Source: Bradyrhizobium sp. CIAT3101
GTDB taxonomy: Bacteria > Pseudomonadota > Alphaproteobacteria > Rhizobiales > Xanthobacteraceae
Length of the DNA: 64,000 bases
NCBI RefSeq assembly: GCF_029714945.1
Contig: NZ_CP121634.1
Coordinates: forward strand, 4,113,001-4,177,000
Direction: 5' to 3'
Translations under genes and position numbers: made by a program
Notes under the pieces: generated by a model
Databases searched by the model: none
What the model was told of the DNA's origin: nothing
Seen by the model: only the letters and a program-made list of their open reading frames with translations
In this document: positions 52,014 through 62,053 of the stretch, piece after piece
Layout: the number at the start of each line of letters is the position of its first letter
Position numbering within the stretch: position 1 is the stretch's first letter

Positions 52014-53195
52014 ATGTCGGCGACGTTCGATATCGTCCTCTATGGCGCAACGGGCTACACCGGCCAGCTCGTGGCCGAGTACCTCGCTGCGCACTATGCC
52101 GGTCAGGGGGCGCCGACATGGGCGATGGCCGGGCGCGGCAGAGACAAGCTCGCATCTGTTCGCGACGCGATCGGCGCACCCAAGGACACGCCGCTCATCG
52201 TGGCCGACGCCGCCGATCCTGCATCGTTACGCGCGATGGTCGATCAGGCGAAACTGATCGTCACCACCGTCGGTCCGTACCAGCTTTACGGGTCCGATCT
52301 GCTTGCCGCCTGCGTCGCATCTGGCACCGACTACATCGATCTCTGCGGCGAGCCGATCTGGCTGAAGCAGATGATCGACAGGCATGAGGCGGCCGCCAAG
52401 GCGAGCGGCGCGCGCATCATATTCTCATGCGGCTTCGATTCCATTCCGTTCGAACTGGGTGCGTTCTTTGTCCAGGAGGAAGCCAGGCGCGTGTTCGGAA
52501 CGCCGGCGCCGCGCGTCAAGGGGCGGGTCCGCGCTCTCAGCTGGAAGTTCTCCGGCGGCACCTCGGCGAGCGCACGGGTCACCTTCGCAGCGGTGGCGCA
52601 GGATCTCAGCCTGGTGTCGATCCTCAAGAACCCCTTCGCCTTCACGCCCGGCTTCGAAGGACCCAAGCAACCACGCGGCAACAAGCCTGTTTTTGAGGAA
52701 GACCTGCAGTCCTGGTCCGCTCCGTTCGCGATGGCGACGCTCAATACGCGCAACGTCCATCGCTCCAACATGCTGATGGGATTTCCGTATGGCAGGGACT
52801 TTGTCTACGACGAGATGGTGCTGACGGGACCGGGAGATGAAGGCCAGGCCAACGCCAGGCTCGTGATGGCCGCCAACAGCGAAAAGACCGGCCCCGAGGC
52901 GCTCAAGCCCGGCGAGGGGCCGTCGAAGGAGGAGCGGGAGAACGGTCATTACGACCTGCTCTACGTCGCGATCGCACCCGATGGCCGTCAGGTTCGCGCG
53001 GCCGTGAAGGGCGATCTCGATCCCGGCTATGCGTCAACGGCGAAGATGATTTCCGAATGCGCGATCTGCCTGCTGCGCGACGCGCAGGACGTGCCGGCCG
53101 GACTCTGGACGCCGGGCGCAGCGATGCAGGGCAAGCTGATCAAGCGGTTGGTCGATCACGCCGGGCTGAGGTTTGAGGTCGAAGCCCAGGCATAG
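52014..53195 (+). CDS. Saccharopine dehydrogenase-like oxidoreductase, copy 2
   Basis: 393 residues. A tandem paralogue of the previous gene with the same Rossmann start (FDIVLYGATGYTGQLVAEYL), FSCGFDSIPFELGAFF and DFVYDEMVLTGPG. It starts 29 bp after the preceding stop. The duplication is recent enough for alignment without gaps. A palindromic repeat follows. Confidence 0.88.
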   Translation: MSATFDIVLYGATGYTGQLVAEYLAAHYAGQGAPTWAMAGRGRDKLASVRDAIGAPKDTPLIVADAADPASLRAMVDQAKLIVTTVGPYQLYGSDLLAACVASGTDYIDLCGEPIWLKQMIDRHEAAAKASGARIIFSCGFDSIPFELGAFFVQEEARRVFGTPAPRVKGRVRALSWKFSGGTSASARVTFAAVAQDLSLVSILKNPFAFTPGFEGPKQPRGNKPVFEEDLQSWSAPFAMATLNTRNVHRSNMLMGFPYGRDFVYDEMVLTGPGDEGQANARLVMAANSEKTGPEALKPGEGPSKEERENGHYDLLYVAIAPDGRQVRAAVKGDLDPGYASTAKMISECAICLLRDAQDVPAGLWTPGAAMQGKLIKRLVDHAGLRFEVEAQA

Positions 53196-53197
53196 CT

Positions 53198-53305
53198 TCC
53201 GTAGGGTGGGCAAAGCGAAGCGTGCCCACCATTGTCGCGATTCGAGAGAGATGGTGGGCACGACGCGCGAAGAACGCGCCTTTGCCCACCCTACGGCACT
53301 GCTCG
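53198..53305. repeat. Palindromic intergenic repeat
   Basis: CCGTAGGGTGGGCAAAGCG at the left end is mirrored by CGCCTTTGCCCACCCTACGG at the right, with an internal GTGCCCACCA/TGGTGGGCAC pair. It is of a type that is multi-copy in Bradyrhizobium genomes and lies between convergent genes. Confidence 0.9.
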
Positions 53306-53310
53306 TGTCG

Positions 53311-54507
53311 CTACGCCGCCCGCGCGTCATACGCGTACATGAAATCCATGCTCTTCGAGCCCAGCGGCAACAGCCATTTCATCATCTGATTGCGGACCCA
53401 GGCACCGGTGGCGCTGAATTCGCGCTTGTTGTTGCCGTTGCGGCGGGCGATCGCGACGATCTTCTCGGCGCGGGGGCGCCGCTCGGCCTCGAAGGCCTGG
53501 AAGGTGGCGGTCAGTTCCTGGCCCTCCTGCATCAATCGCGCGAGCCGCATCGCATCCTCCAGCGCGAGCGAGGCGCCCTGGCCGGCATGGGGGCTGGTTG
53601 CATGCGCGGCATCGCCGATCAGCAGCGAGCGCTTGCGTGACCAGGTCGGCAAGGTCGCGACATCGAGCGTGTCGGTGATTACGATGTTCTCGGCCGCCTC
53701 GATGATATCAGGGATCGGATCATGCCAGCCGTGATGGAAGCCGCGCAGATGCTGCTTCAGCGTCTGCTGGTCGAGCGCGCGGAACATCGCGGCATCCATG
53801 CCGTGTGCCGGCTGCGTGCTCCACCACATCACGCCGTCCTTCGGGTCGGGGCTGCAATAGCCATATCCGAAGAAGCCGCTCTGTCCGAACGTCGTTTCGA
53901 CATGCCGGCCGATCGTTCGGCCGTCGAGGATCGCGTGGGGCACGAAACCGCCGAATCCGAGCAGGCCCGTGTTGAAGGGCGTTGGCCCGTCAGGCACCAC
54001 CTGGCGTCGCGTGATCGAGTGCACGCCGTCGGCGCCGATCAGGAAATCGCCCTCGGCGGTGGTGCCGTCGGCGAAATAGGCGATGATCGGCTGGTCGCCG
54101 CGATCCTCGATCTTGATCAGGCGCTTGTCGAAATAGAGCGAGACGCAGGCGCACCAGGCCTTGTCGATCAGCATCTCGTTCAGCGTGGCGCGGCAGACAT
54201 TGACCGCGGGCTGGCCGAAGCGGCGCGCCATGTCGCGGTTGATCGAGCCGAGCCTGTCGCCCCCTTGCGAATAGAAGTCGAAGGACTCCGCGATCGAGCC
54301 ACGGCTGATCAGCTCTCCCGCAAGCCCGATCTCGTCCATCACCTGCATGCCGTTCGGCGCGATCTGGAGGCCGCCGCCGATGCCTTTGGAGTAGGGCCAG
54401 GCTTCGTAGATCGCGGATTCGATGCCGGCTCGGCGCAGCAGGATCGCGGCAACGGGCCCGGCGATGCCGGCGCCGATGATGAGGGCTTTGCGGGGACGAT
54501 GAGGCAT
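53311..54507 (-). CDS. FAD-dependent monooxygenase (UbiH/PHBH type)
   Basis: 398 residues. The dinucleotide-binding GAGIAGPVAAILL, the DG motif (FLIGADGVHS) and the FAD motif (LLIGDAAHATSPHAGQGASL) are all present. It should hydroxylate an aromatic substrate. It is divergent from the MarR gene, with a 97-bp region that holds a CTAAGATAT repeat and dyad. That points to control by the MarR protein and a phenolic ligand. Confidence 0.92.
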   Translation of the reverse strand: MPHRPRKALIIGAGIAGPVAAILLRRAGIESAIYEAWPYSKGIGGGLQIAPNGMQVMDEIGLAGELISRGSIAESFDFYSQGGDRLGSINRDMARRFGQPAVNVCRATLNEMLIDKAWCACVSLYFDKRLIKIEDRGDQPIIAYFADGTTAEGDFLIGADGVHSITRRQVVPDGPTPFNTGLLGFGGFVPHAILDGRTIGRHVETTFGQSGFFGYGYCSPDPKDGVMWWSTQPAHGMDAAMFRALDQQTLKQHLRGFHHGWHDPIPDIIEAAENIVITDTLDVATLPTWSRKRSLLIGDAAHATSPHAGQGASLALEDAMRLARLMQEGQELTATFQAFEAERRPRAEKIVAIARRNGNNKREFSATGAWVRNQMMKWLLPLGSKSMDFMYAYDARAA

Positions 54508-54560
54508 TGGCTTGCTCCCGACGTTTCCGTGGTGCTAGGAGAAATTACGGTCACTAAATC

Positions 54561-54594
54561 TCTTAGTGGCTAAGATATATATCGACTAAGATAT
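54561..54594. promoter_or_regulatory. Candidate MarR operator
   Basis: TCTTAG (54561-54566) and CTAAGA (54570-54575) form a perfect dyad with a 3-bp spacer. The half CTAAGATAT is repeated directly at 54570-54578 and 54586-54594. It lies between the divergent monooxygenase and MarR genes. Confidence 0.7.
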
Positions 54595-54604
54595 GAGGTG
54601 AGCC

Positions 54605-55126
54605 TTGTCAAGGGCGAAGGCGCGCGCGGCGCTGCTGGGAGAATTGGAAGAGGCGATGCGGCGGTCGTCGGCGCAGGGCGTGCTCTATGGGCAAGCCGTT
54701 GCGAACGTGGCCGGAATTGCCAACTCCGACCTCGAATGCATGGACATCCTCTATCTCGAGGGGCGCGTGACCGCGGGCCGGCTCGCCGAGGTGACGGGGC
54801 TCACGACCGGCGCCATCACCGGCGTGGTCGATCGGCTCGAGAAAGCCGGCCTCGTGCGCCGTGAGCGGGACGAGGCCGATCGGCGCAAGGTCTTCATCGC
54901 CGTCGTGCCGGAGACGGCCATGAAAATCGGCGAGCTTTATGTGCCGATGCAGCAGGCTATGGAGAAGGTCTGGAGCGCCTATTCCGACGACGAACTGCGC
55001 CTACTGCTGCGTTTTGCCAATGAGGGTTACAAGGGCGTGCTCGCGGCGACCGCGGCGCTGAAGGGCCTGCTCGATACGCCGCCGGAGAAGCGGCCCGCGC
55101 TCAAGCTGAAGAAGCATCCTCGCTAA
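54605..55126 (+). CDS. MarR-family regulator
   Basis: 173 residues from TTG 54605; GAGGTG five bases upstream (ending 54600) decides the start. The winged HTH (about 45-125) contains SDLECMDILYLEGRVTAGRL, GLTTGAITGVVDRLEKAGLV and RRERDEADRRKVFIAVV. It probably represses the divergent monooxygenase and itself from the dyad at 54561. Confidence 0.9.
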   Translation: MSRAKARAALLGELEEAMRRSSAQGVLYGQAVANVAGIANSDLECMDILYLEGRVTAGRLAEVTGLTTGAITGVVDRLEKAGLVRRERDEADRRKVFIAVVPETAMKIGELYVPMQQAMEKVWSAYSDDELRLLLRFANEGYKGVLAATAALKGLLDTPPEKRPALKLKKHPR

Positions 55127-55129
55127 AGC

Positions 55130-55175
55130 GTTTTCGAGCGAAGTGGATACCAGTTCGCGTCAAGAAAACGCGTCA
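55130..55175. repeat. Hairpin-forming intergenic repeat
   Basis: AGCGTTTTCGAGCGAAGTGG and the complement GTCAAGAAAACGCG (55130-55175) form a hairpin typical of a repeat family in Bradyrhizobium. It may also serve as a bidirectional terminator between convergent genes. Confidence 0.7.
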
Positions 55176-55191
55176 GAATGGAATCAGGACA

Positions 55192-56454
55192 TTACCGTTC
55201 CGATTCCATCGGAACGGTCATGTCCCTGATCTTGTAGGCCTGTGCGGCCGCGATCATGCCCCACATCGCGCCCAGCATCATCCAGAAGTGCCGCCAGTGG
55301 TCGGTGTCGATCACGAAACTTTCGCCGACCGTGCCGACGAAGGCCGAGAACACCGCCAGATAGGCGCGCTGCCAGGGCACGCGGACGAAGATGTGGCGGA
55401 AGCCCGTGATGACGGTGGTGAAGACCAGCGCGGGATAGCACACGCCGGAGAGCCAGCCGCCGGACATGAAGGCGTTCAGATAGGAATTGTGGGTGTCTTC
55501 GGGGAAGAAGCGGTGGAACTGCAGAGGACCGATGCCGAACGGCAGGTCGAGCGCCATCTCCGCGCCGAGAATGTGCCGGCCAAACCGGCCGAAGCGGCCT
55601 TCGTCGTAGCTCTGGTCGAAGCTCGCGCGCTGCTTGAACATCTCGGCGACGGAGTCGAACGACAGCAGCACCGCGATCAGGGCGAGGCCCAGCACCACTG
55701 CAACGATGGCCATGATGATGATGCGCGAGCGCTGCGCATTGGTGCGGCTGGTCAGCACCATCAGCGCCAGCATGAAGGCCGAGGTCAGGACCAGCCCGCC
55801 CCAGGCGGCGCGGGAGAAGGCGAGCAGGATCGCCAGCGACATGATGCCGAAGGCTATGACGTTGCGGAGCGCCTTGGCGAACTTGTCGGAGACCACGCTC
55901 TGGAGCGCAAACAGCGCCGGCAGGATCAGGAATGCGCCAAGCACGTTCGGGTCCTTGAAGGTGCCGCGTGCGCGCTCGTAAAGCGTCAGGAGATCGTGAC
56001 CGCCGGGAACGAGGTTGAAATAGCCGGCGATCGCCGAAAGCGAGGCGATCATCGCGCCGACCACGAGGCCGCGGCGCAGCATGTCCAGCCGCGCCGCGGT
56101 GTCCTCGGAGGTCACCATGGCGAAGAACACCACGGTCACCGCCATGTACCAGGAGGTCGCGATCCAGCTTGCGACCTCGGACTGGTCGAGCAGCGGAATC
56201 GCACTGATGGTGTAGCCGACATTGAGCAGGACCAGGGCCAGCACCAGCGGCATCAGCACGAGCTTGAGCCGCAGGCCGGTGGCGAAGAAGGCGACGGTGG
56301 CGAGCAGTGTCGCGATCTCGTAGGGGCTCGGCTCGATGAAGACGATCGCACCGGACGCGCCGACCAGCCACACCAGCGCGCGCTGCAGCGCCAGCACGCC
56401 GGGCGCGGCCGGTGCGGCCAATTTCATTCCACCGGCTGTCGCCGCATAGGCCAT
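55192..56454 (-). CDS. O-antigen ligase/polymerase-like membrane protein
   Basis: 420 residues with about 10-12 membrane spans. The periplasmic loop carries the Wzy/ligase-type GPLQFHRFFPEDTHNSYLNA (about 300-335), including a His and Asn typical of this family. It is an exopolysaccharide polymerase or ligase. It opens the cluster that continues with the sugar transferase. Confidence 0.88.
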   Translation of the reverse strand: MAYAATAGGMKLAAPAAPGVLALQRALVWLVGASGAIVFIEPSPYEIATLLATVAFFATGLRLKLVLMPLVLALVLLNVGYTISAIPLLDQSEVASWIATSWYMAVTVVFFAMVTSEDTAARLDMLRRGLVVGAMIASLSAIAGYFNLVPGGHDLLTLYERARGTFKDPNVLGAFLILPALFALQSVVSDKFAKALRNVIAFGIMSLAILLAFSRAAWGGLVLTSAFMLALMVLTSRTNAQRSRIIIMAIVAVVLGLALIAVLLSFDSVAEMFKQRASFDQSYDEGRFGRFGRHILGAEMALDLPFGIGPLQFHRFFPEDTHNSYLNAFMSGGWLSGVCYPALVFTTVITGFRHIFVRVPWQRAYLAVFSAFVGTVGESFVIDTDHWRHFWMMLGAMWGMIAAAQAYKIRDMTVPMESER

Positions 56455-56494
56455 TATACGCTCACGCTACTCGCACACACACAACTTCCGCCGT

Positions 56495-56600
56495 CATGCC
56501 CCGCGAAGGCGGGGCATCCAGTACTCCGCGCTGTCAGTGGCGACGTTTGCCGCCGGCGTTTACTGGATCGCCCGGTCAAGCCGGGCGATGACAGCGCGTT
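56495..56600. repeat. Palindromic intergenic repeat
   Basis: CATGCCCCGCGAAGGCGGGG and GCCCGGTCAAGCCGGGCGAT flank an inner CCAGTA/TACTGG pair. A multi-copy type in rhizobia. It separates the polymerase and sugar transferase genes. Confidence 0.85.
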
Positions 56601-56615
56601 CTTGAAACGACCAAC

Positions 56616-58163
56616 TCAATACGCGTTCTCGTTCTTGGTCAGCAGCGAGAGCGGCGTCTTCAGGAGAATGGCGAGGTCGAACAGCACTGACCAGTTCTCG
56701 ATGTAATAGAGGTCGAATTCGACGCGCTTCTGGATCTTTTCTTCGTTGTCGATCTCGCCGCGCCAGCCGTTGATCTGAGCCCAGCCGGTGATGCCGGGCT
56801 TGACGCGGTGGCGGGCGAAATAGCCGTCGACGGCCTCGTCGAACAGGCGGCTCTGGAGCTTGCCCTGCACCGCATGCGGGCGCGGGCCGACGAGCGAGAG
56901 ATTGCCGGAGAACACCACGTTGAACAGCTGCGGCAGTTCGTCGAGGCTGGTCTTGCGGATGAAGCGGCCGACGCGGGTGACGCGCGGATCGTTCTTGGTC
57001 ACGACCTTTGAAGCCGTCGGGTCGGCCTGGTGATGATACATCGAGCGGAATTTATAGACGTCGATGCGCTCGTTGTTGAAGCCGAACCGCTTCTGGCGAA
57101 ACAGGACGGGGCCGGGGCTGTCGAGCCTTACGGCCAATGCCACCAGCGCCATCACCGGGAGCGCCACGAGCAGCGCGAGGCTGCCCACGACGCGGTCGAA
57201 CAGCCATTTCATCACCAGATCCCAGTCGGTGATCGGCGCCTCGAACACGTCGAGCGTCGGCACCTCGCCGAGATAGGAATAGGAGCGGGGGCGGAAGCGC
57301 AGCTTGTTGGTGTGCGCGGAGAGGCGGATGTCCACCGGCAGCACCCAGAGCTTCTTCAACATCTCCAGGATGCGCGTCTCCGCCGAGATCGGCAGTGCGA
57401 ACAGCACCAGATCGACCCGGGTACGGCGGGCGAATTCGACGATGTCGTCGACCTTGCCGAGCTTGCGCGCGCCGGCGCAGGTGTCGAGCGCACGGCTGTC
57501 GTTGCGGTCGTCGAACACGCCGAGCACGTGGATGTCGGAATCTTCCTGTGCCTTCAGCGCCTCGACGAGCTGCTCGCCATTGCTGTCGGAGCCGACGATG
57601 ATGGTGCGGCGGTCGAGCCGGCCCTCGCGCGCCCAGGCACGCACCAGCGAGCGCAGCACCAGCCGTTCGGCGATGAGCGCTGCGAGCCCGAGAAAGTAGA
57701 AGGCGGCGAGCCAGAGCCGCGACATCTCGCTGCCGAACTTGGCGAAGAAGGAAATGCCGATGAACACCAGGAAGACGAACGACCAGGACGAGATCATCCG
57801 TGTCATCTGCCGGAGCTGTCCGCGGAACAGTTGGACCTGATAGATGTCGGCGGCCTGGAAGCAGACCACGGCGGCGACCGCGATGGCGATGATCTCTGCG
57901 GGATAGACCCAGCTGAAGCCGACGACCGGCATGACGTAGCCGACATACACGGCGATGCCGACCACGCTCAGCAGCACGAAATCGATCGCGCGCGCAAAGC
58001 CGGCGATCACGATCGGCGAATAGGCGCGTGCGACCTTCTGGTTCACGACGTCGAGTGCGGCCGGCGTCAGGCGGCGGCGGCGTTCGATAAAGGGCTGGTC
58101 AGCCGGCTTGGCCGCGGCGCTGGCCGCGGCATCGAGCATCGAGCGTGCGTTGAGCGGTTCCAC
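56616..58163 (-). CDS. Undecaprenyl-phosphate sugar-1-phosphate transferase (WcaJ type)
   Basis: 515 residues from GTG 58163; the frame is open to 58247 upstream, and an ATG lies at 58139. Five membrane spans cover about 40-310, followed by the C-terminal transferase domain with [39 protein letters not shown] and [14 protein letters not shown]. It transfers a sugar phosphate to undecaprenyl phosphate, the first step of exopolysaccharide repeat-unit assembly. Confidence 0.93.
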   Translation of the reverse strand: MEPLNARSMLDAAASAAAKPADQPFIERRRRLTPAALDVVNQKVARAYSPIVIAGFARAIDFVLLSVVGIAVYVGYVMPVVGFSWVYPAEIIAIAVAAVVCFQAADIYQVQLFRGQLRQMTRMISSWSFVFLVFIGISFFAKFGSEMSRLWLAAFYFLGLAALIAERLVLRSLVRAWAREGRLDRRTIIVGSDSNGEQLVEALKAQEDSDIHVLGVFDDRNDSRALDTCAGARKLGKVDDIVEFARRTRVDLVLFALPISAETRILEMLKKLWVLPVDIRLSAHTNKLRFRPRSYSYLGEVPTLDVFEAPITDWDLVMKWLFDRVVGSLALLVALPVMALVALAVRLDSPGPVLFRQKRFGFNNERIDVYKFRSMYHHQADPTASKVVTKNDPRVTRVGRFIRKTSLDELPQLFNVVFSGNLSLVGPRPHAVQGKLQSRLFDEAVDGYFARHRVKPGITGWAQINGWRGEIDNEEKIQKRVEFDLYYIENWSVLFDLAILLKTPLSLLTKNENAY

Positions 58164-58281
58164 GGGCGTCCACGTCCATTCCAAAGACCCGTGGACGCGA
58201 CTTTGCGCCCCGGGCAAGCATCCCCTGGCGCTTCGATTATCGGACAAATCGGAAGATTCTCTAAAGCGGCCCTAAGGATGG

Positions 58282-59415
58282 TTAATGATTTGCAAATGCG
58301 TCGCGGTAACCCGCGAGCACGCCGTCGACCATCGCCTGCTGGGAGAAATGCGCCGAGATGCGCTCGCGCAGGGAGGTCGCGCGTTGCGCGGTTCCTTGCG
58401 GATTGTCGAGCGCGGCCGCGATCGCTTCGGCCATGGCTTCGGCGTTGCTCGCCGCGAACAGGGCCGGACTCTCGGATCCGAAGATCTCGGGAATGCCGCC
58501 GACGCGCGCCGCGATCATGGGGATGCCGGCCGCGCCCGCCTCGATCACGACATAGGGCATGGAATCGCCGCGCGAGGGAACGACCAGCAGCCGTCCCTTG
58601 GAAAAGCCGTAACGCGCCTTGACGTGGCCGATGAAGCGGATCGCGTCCGTCAGGCCGAGCCGCTCGACCTGGGCCTTCAACGCCGCCGTCTCCTCGCCGT
58701 CGCCGCCGAGCGTCAGCGTGACTTTCTTGCCGCCTTCATGCAGCCGGGCCACCGCATCGATCAGCAGGTCGGCGCCCTTGATGTGCCGGAACTCGCCGAC
58801 ATAGGCGAGATCGGTGGCGTCGTCCGTGATGGCGACGGGCTCGAACTCCTCCGGCGTCACGCCGTTGAAGACGCAATGCACCACGCCCTTGGGCGTGCCG
58901 ACGATGCGCTGATAGGTGTCGCGGGCAAAGGCACTCTCGAACAGGAACAGATCCGTCGCTTCCATCAGCGTACGTTCGAGCCGCGCGTAGAACTCGCCCT
59001 TCAGGGTGTTGAGGGGATAGTGCAGCGAGCCGCCGTGCGGGGTGTAGATGCGGATGGTATCGTCCGCGCGTCGCCGCATGCGCACGAAGGCGCCGGCCTT
59101 GGCGCCGTGGCCATGCATGATGTCGGGCTTGAGTGCGGCGATCAGGCGGCGCATCCGCAGCCACACCAGAAAATCCTCCGGCGAGGGCTCGCGGCGGATC
59201 GCCAGCCGATGCACGCCGAGCTTCAGCCGCGGCGCGAGTTCGGCCAGCGCTTTGTCCGCACGGTCGCCGCCGGTGAGGCTGTCGGCCAGAATCCCGACAT
59301 GATGGCCACGATCGACCTGACCGTTGGCGAGGTCGAGGATGTGCCGGAAAATGCCACCGACGGGCGCGCGCACGGCGTGCAGGATGCGAAGCGGCTGGTC
59401 GGGAGAGGGGGGCAT
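58282..59415 (-). CDS. Glycosyltransferase family 4
   Basis: 377 residues from ATG 59415 (PPSPDQPLRILHAVRAPVGG). The GT-B fold motifs are present: GGIFRHILDLANG near the start, HGHGAKAGAF, and the C-terminal domain with LAYVGEFRHIKGADLLIDAV, GDGEETAALKAQVER and VIEAGAAGIPMIAARVGGIPE (the conserved Glu-containing EX7E-like region). It adds a sugar to the lipid-linked exopolysaccharide. Confidence 0.92.
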   Translation of the reverse strand: MPPSPDQPLRILHAVRAPVGGIFRHILDLANGQVDRGHHVGILADSLTGGDRADKALAELAPRLKLGVHRLAIRREPSPEDFLVWLRMRRLIAALKPDIMHGHGAKAGAFVRMRRRADDTIRIYTPHGGSLHYPLNTLKGEFYARLERTLMEATDLFLFESAFARDTYQRIVGTPKGVVHCVFNGVTPEEFEPVAITDDATDLAYVGEFRHIKGADLLIDAVARLHEGGKKVTLTLGGDGEETAALKAQVERLGLTDAIRFIGHVKARYGFSKGRLLVVPSRGDSMPYVVIEAGAAGIPMIAARVGGIPEIFGSESPALFAASNAEAMAEAIAAALDNPQGTAQRATSLRERISAHFSQQAMVDGVLAGYRDAFANH

Positions 59416-59617
59416 GATCACAACCAGCGCTCGACGGCGAATGCCGAACAATGTTCTCGAAATATCGAGAGGGATTAAGGGGCCTCGTGGTTAACAAACG
59501 GTGACGAGCGCGCGTGCGCTGCCCGGGGGACGGTGCGATTAACCCAGCGGCAACCTTAATGGAGTGTAATCGGCCCCATTGAGGTACACGAGTGGCGTTG
59601 CCCTGCGGGAGTGTTCG

Positions 59618-61852
59618 ATGCGTTTAGCGTTCTGGCGTGCCGGCAAGGACAGGGCCGTCATCGAGCGGGCCGTTTCGAAGGCCAAGCACGAAGCCAAGCC
59701 TGAGACTAAGCCCAGGGTTGAAGCCAGGCCCGCGCCGGTTGTTGCGCAACCAGCACCAGCCGAATCCGGTGACATCGATCTGCACGCGCTTGGCGGCGCG
59801 CTCGCGCGCAAGCGTGGCTGGATCATCGTGCCGACGGTGCTGGCGCTCGTCGCATCCGTCGCCATCGTCAATCTCATCACGCCGCGCTTCAAGTCCGAAT
59901 CGCGCATCCTGATCGACGGTCGCGAGAACGTCTTCCTGCGGCCGAGCAGCGACCGCAGCACCGAGGAGCGGCAGGCACTCGACCCCGAGGCCGTCACCAG
60001 CCAGGTGCAACTCGTGCTGTCGCGCGACCTCGCGCGCGAGATCATCAAGAAGAACAAGCTGGCTGAGCGTCCCGAGTTCGATCCGGTGCTGCAGGGCGTT
60101 TCGCCGCTGAAATCGCTGGCGGCGATGTTCGGCATCGGTCGCGACCCGTTCTCGATGACGCCGGAAGAGCGGGTGTTGGACGCCTATTACGATCGCCTGC
60201 AGGCCTACGCCGTCGACAAGTCGCGCGTGATCGTCGTCGAATTCCAGTCGCAGGATCCCGAGCTCGCCGTGCGCGTCGCCAATTCGATCGCCGACGGCTA
60301 TCTCGTGCTGCAGCAGAACGCGCGGCAGGACCAGGCCCGCAACGCCAGCCAGTGGCTTTCGGGCGAGATCGAGAACCTGCGCAAGAAGGTCTCTGACGCC
60401 GAAGCCAAGGTCGAGGACTTCCGTTCCAAGTCGTCGCTGTTCGTCGGGACCAACAACACCACGCTGTCGAACCAGCAGATGGGCGAGGTCAACACCCAGC
60501 TCAACAATGCGCGCGCCATGAAGGCTGACGCCGAGTCCAGGGCGCGGCTGATCCGCGAGATGCTCCAGAGCGGCAAGCCGATCGAGGCCTCGGAGGTCGT
60601 GAACTCGGAGCTGATGCGGCGCTTGTCGGAGCAGCGGGTGACGCTGCGCGCCCAGCTCGCCGAACAGTCGTCCACGCTGCTCGGCAATCACCCGCGCATC
60701 AAGGAATTGAAGGCGCAGCTCGGCGACCTCGATGGTCAGATTCGCGACGAGGCGGCCAAGATCTCGCGCTCGCTCGAGAACGACGCGCGGATCGCGGGCG
60801 GCCGGGTCGATGGTCTGACCGCCAGCCTCGAGCAGCTCAAGAAGCAGGCGACCTCGACCAACGGTCAGGACGTCCAGCTCCGTGCGCTCGAGCGCGAGGC
60901 CAAGGCGCAGCGCGACCTGCTCGAGACCTATCTCGGCAAATATCGCGAGGCCAGCACCCGCGAGAGCATCGATTCCGCGCCGGCGGAAGGCCGCATCATC
61001 TCGCGTGCCATCGTTTCCAACACGCCGGCCTATCCGAAGAAGCTGCCGATCGTGCTGATCGCGACGCTGGCAACGTTGCTGCTCTCGTCCGGCCTCGTCG
61101 TCACCGGTGAGCTCTTGCGCCAAACCGCGCCGCGCGCCATCGCCACGCTCGCGCCGGCGGTGGTTCGTCAGGAGCCGGTTGTCGATCAGGTCGAGATCGA
61201 GCCGGCGCCGCTCCAGCCATCGATGACGGCCAATGCCGATGTCAGCGAGTTCGCCGAGATCGGGCAGCTGGCCGAAAGCCTGATTGCCGCAGGAGCGGGG
61301 GCGAAGAAGGTCACCGTGCTCGGCACCGCATCGGGCGATGCCATCACGCTGTCGACGCTGACGCTCGCCCGCCATCTGGCGCGCGACGCGCGCGTCGTCG
61401 TGGTCGATCTTGCCGCATCCTCACCGACGATTGCCGCGGTGTCCGTCGATCCGACGGCGCCCGGTCTTGCCGAGTTGATGCAGGGGCAGGCCTCGTTCGC
61501 CCAAATCATCACGCGCGACAAGCTCTCGCGGCTGCACCTGGTCATGGCCGGCCGGCCCGGTTTCGATCGCAGCCTGCTTCAGTCACCGCGTGTGACGCTG
61601 GCGATCGATGCCTTGCTTCGCGCCTACGACCACGTGCTCGTGGACGCCGGCAGTGCCGAAGACTTGCCTGCAGAGCTGCTGACGGCGAATGCCCGCGCCG
61701 TCGTTGTGCCGGATCCGTCGATGGAGGCGGATGCTCGCGCGCTGATGTGCGAGCAGCTCAAGGCCGTCGGCTTCAGCGAGGTGACAATGCTGAGCCGGCC
61801 GGTGCAGCCGTCCGATGCCGGCGAGACGCCGCCGCGCGTGGTGGCGGCTTGA
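59618..61852 (+). CDS. Wzz/ExoP-like polysaccharide co-polymerase with degenerate ATPase
   Basis: 744 residues from ATG 59618. Two membrane spans lie at about 66-90 and about 475-495, with a long coiled periplasmic part between them (about 235-450). The C-terminal region looks like the BY-kinase domain: VVVVDLA matches Walker A' and GLAELMQGQASF is family-like. The Walker A site reads LGTASGDAITLST with no GK[ST], and a C-terminal Tyr cluster is missing. It likely acts as a scaffold for chain-length control without kinase activity. Confidence 0.85.
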   Translation: MRLAFWRAGKDRAVIERAVSKAKHEAKPETKPRVEARPAPVVAQPAPAESGDIDLHALGGALARKRGWIIVPTVLALVASVAIVNLITPRFKSESRILIDGRENVFLRPSSDRSTEERQALDPEAVTSQVQLVLSRDLAREIIKKNKLAERPEFDPVLQGVSPLKSLAAMFGIGRDPFSMTPEERVLDAYYDRLQAYAVDKSRVIVVEFQSQDPELAVRVANSIADGYLVLQQNARQDQARNASQWLSGEIENLRKKVSDAEAKVEDFRSKSSLFVGTNNTTLSNQQMGEVNTQLNNARAMKADAESRARLIREMLQSGKPIEASEVVNSELMRRLSEQRVTLRAQLAEQSSTLLGNHPRIKELKAQLGDLDGQIRDEAAKISRSLENDARIAGGRVDGLTASLEQLKKQATSTNGQDVQLRALEREAKAQRDLLETYLGKYREASTRESIDSAPAEGRIISRAIVSNTPAYPKKLPIVLIATLATLLLSSGLVVTGELLRQTAPRAIATLAPAVVRQEPVVDQVEIEPAPLQPSMTANADVSEFAEIGQLAESLIAAGAGAKKVTVLGTASGDAITLSTLTLARHLARDARVVVVDLAASSPTIAAVSVDPTAPGLAELMQGQASFAQIITRDKLSRLHLVMAGRPGFDRSLLQSPRVTLAIDALLRAYDHVLVDAGSAEDLPAELLTANARAVVVPDPSMEADARALMCEQLKAVGFSEVTMLSRPVQPSDAGETPPRVVAA

Positions 61853-61860
61853 CGTTTCTT

Positions 61861-62013
61861 ACCCTCTCCCCTTGTGGGAGAGGGTGGCTCGCCGCGGTAG
61901 CGGCGAGACGGGTGAGGGGTTCTCTCCGCGAGTCCCATTCGCCATTGGTGCGTGCGGAGAGATACCCCTCATCCGGCGCTTCGCGCCACCTTCTCCCACA
62001 AGGGGAGAAGGAA
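61861..62013. repeat. RIME-type palindromic repeat
   Basis: ACCCTCTCCCCTTGTGGGAG starts the left hairpin, and CTTCTCCCACAAGGGGAGAA the right. Inner sequence has GGTGAGGGGTTCTCTCC with its partner. A very common rhizobial intergenic mosaic element between convergent genes. Confidence 0.92.
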
Positions 62014-62053
62014 AGGGCAGCAGGTCGATAGAGTCTAAGAAGGCTTGAGCCTG

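Noticed and set aside
55288..56706. 472-codon frame antisense to the polymerase gene
   Set aside because: His/Gln/Asp-rich mirror frame of a multi-span membrane protein gene; no domain resemblance.
59624..61375. 583-codon frame antisense to the ExoP-like gene
   Set aside because: Typical high-G+C shadow frame; the plus strand has the clear family.
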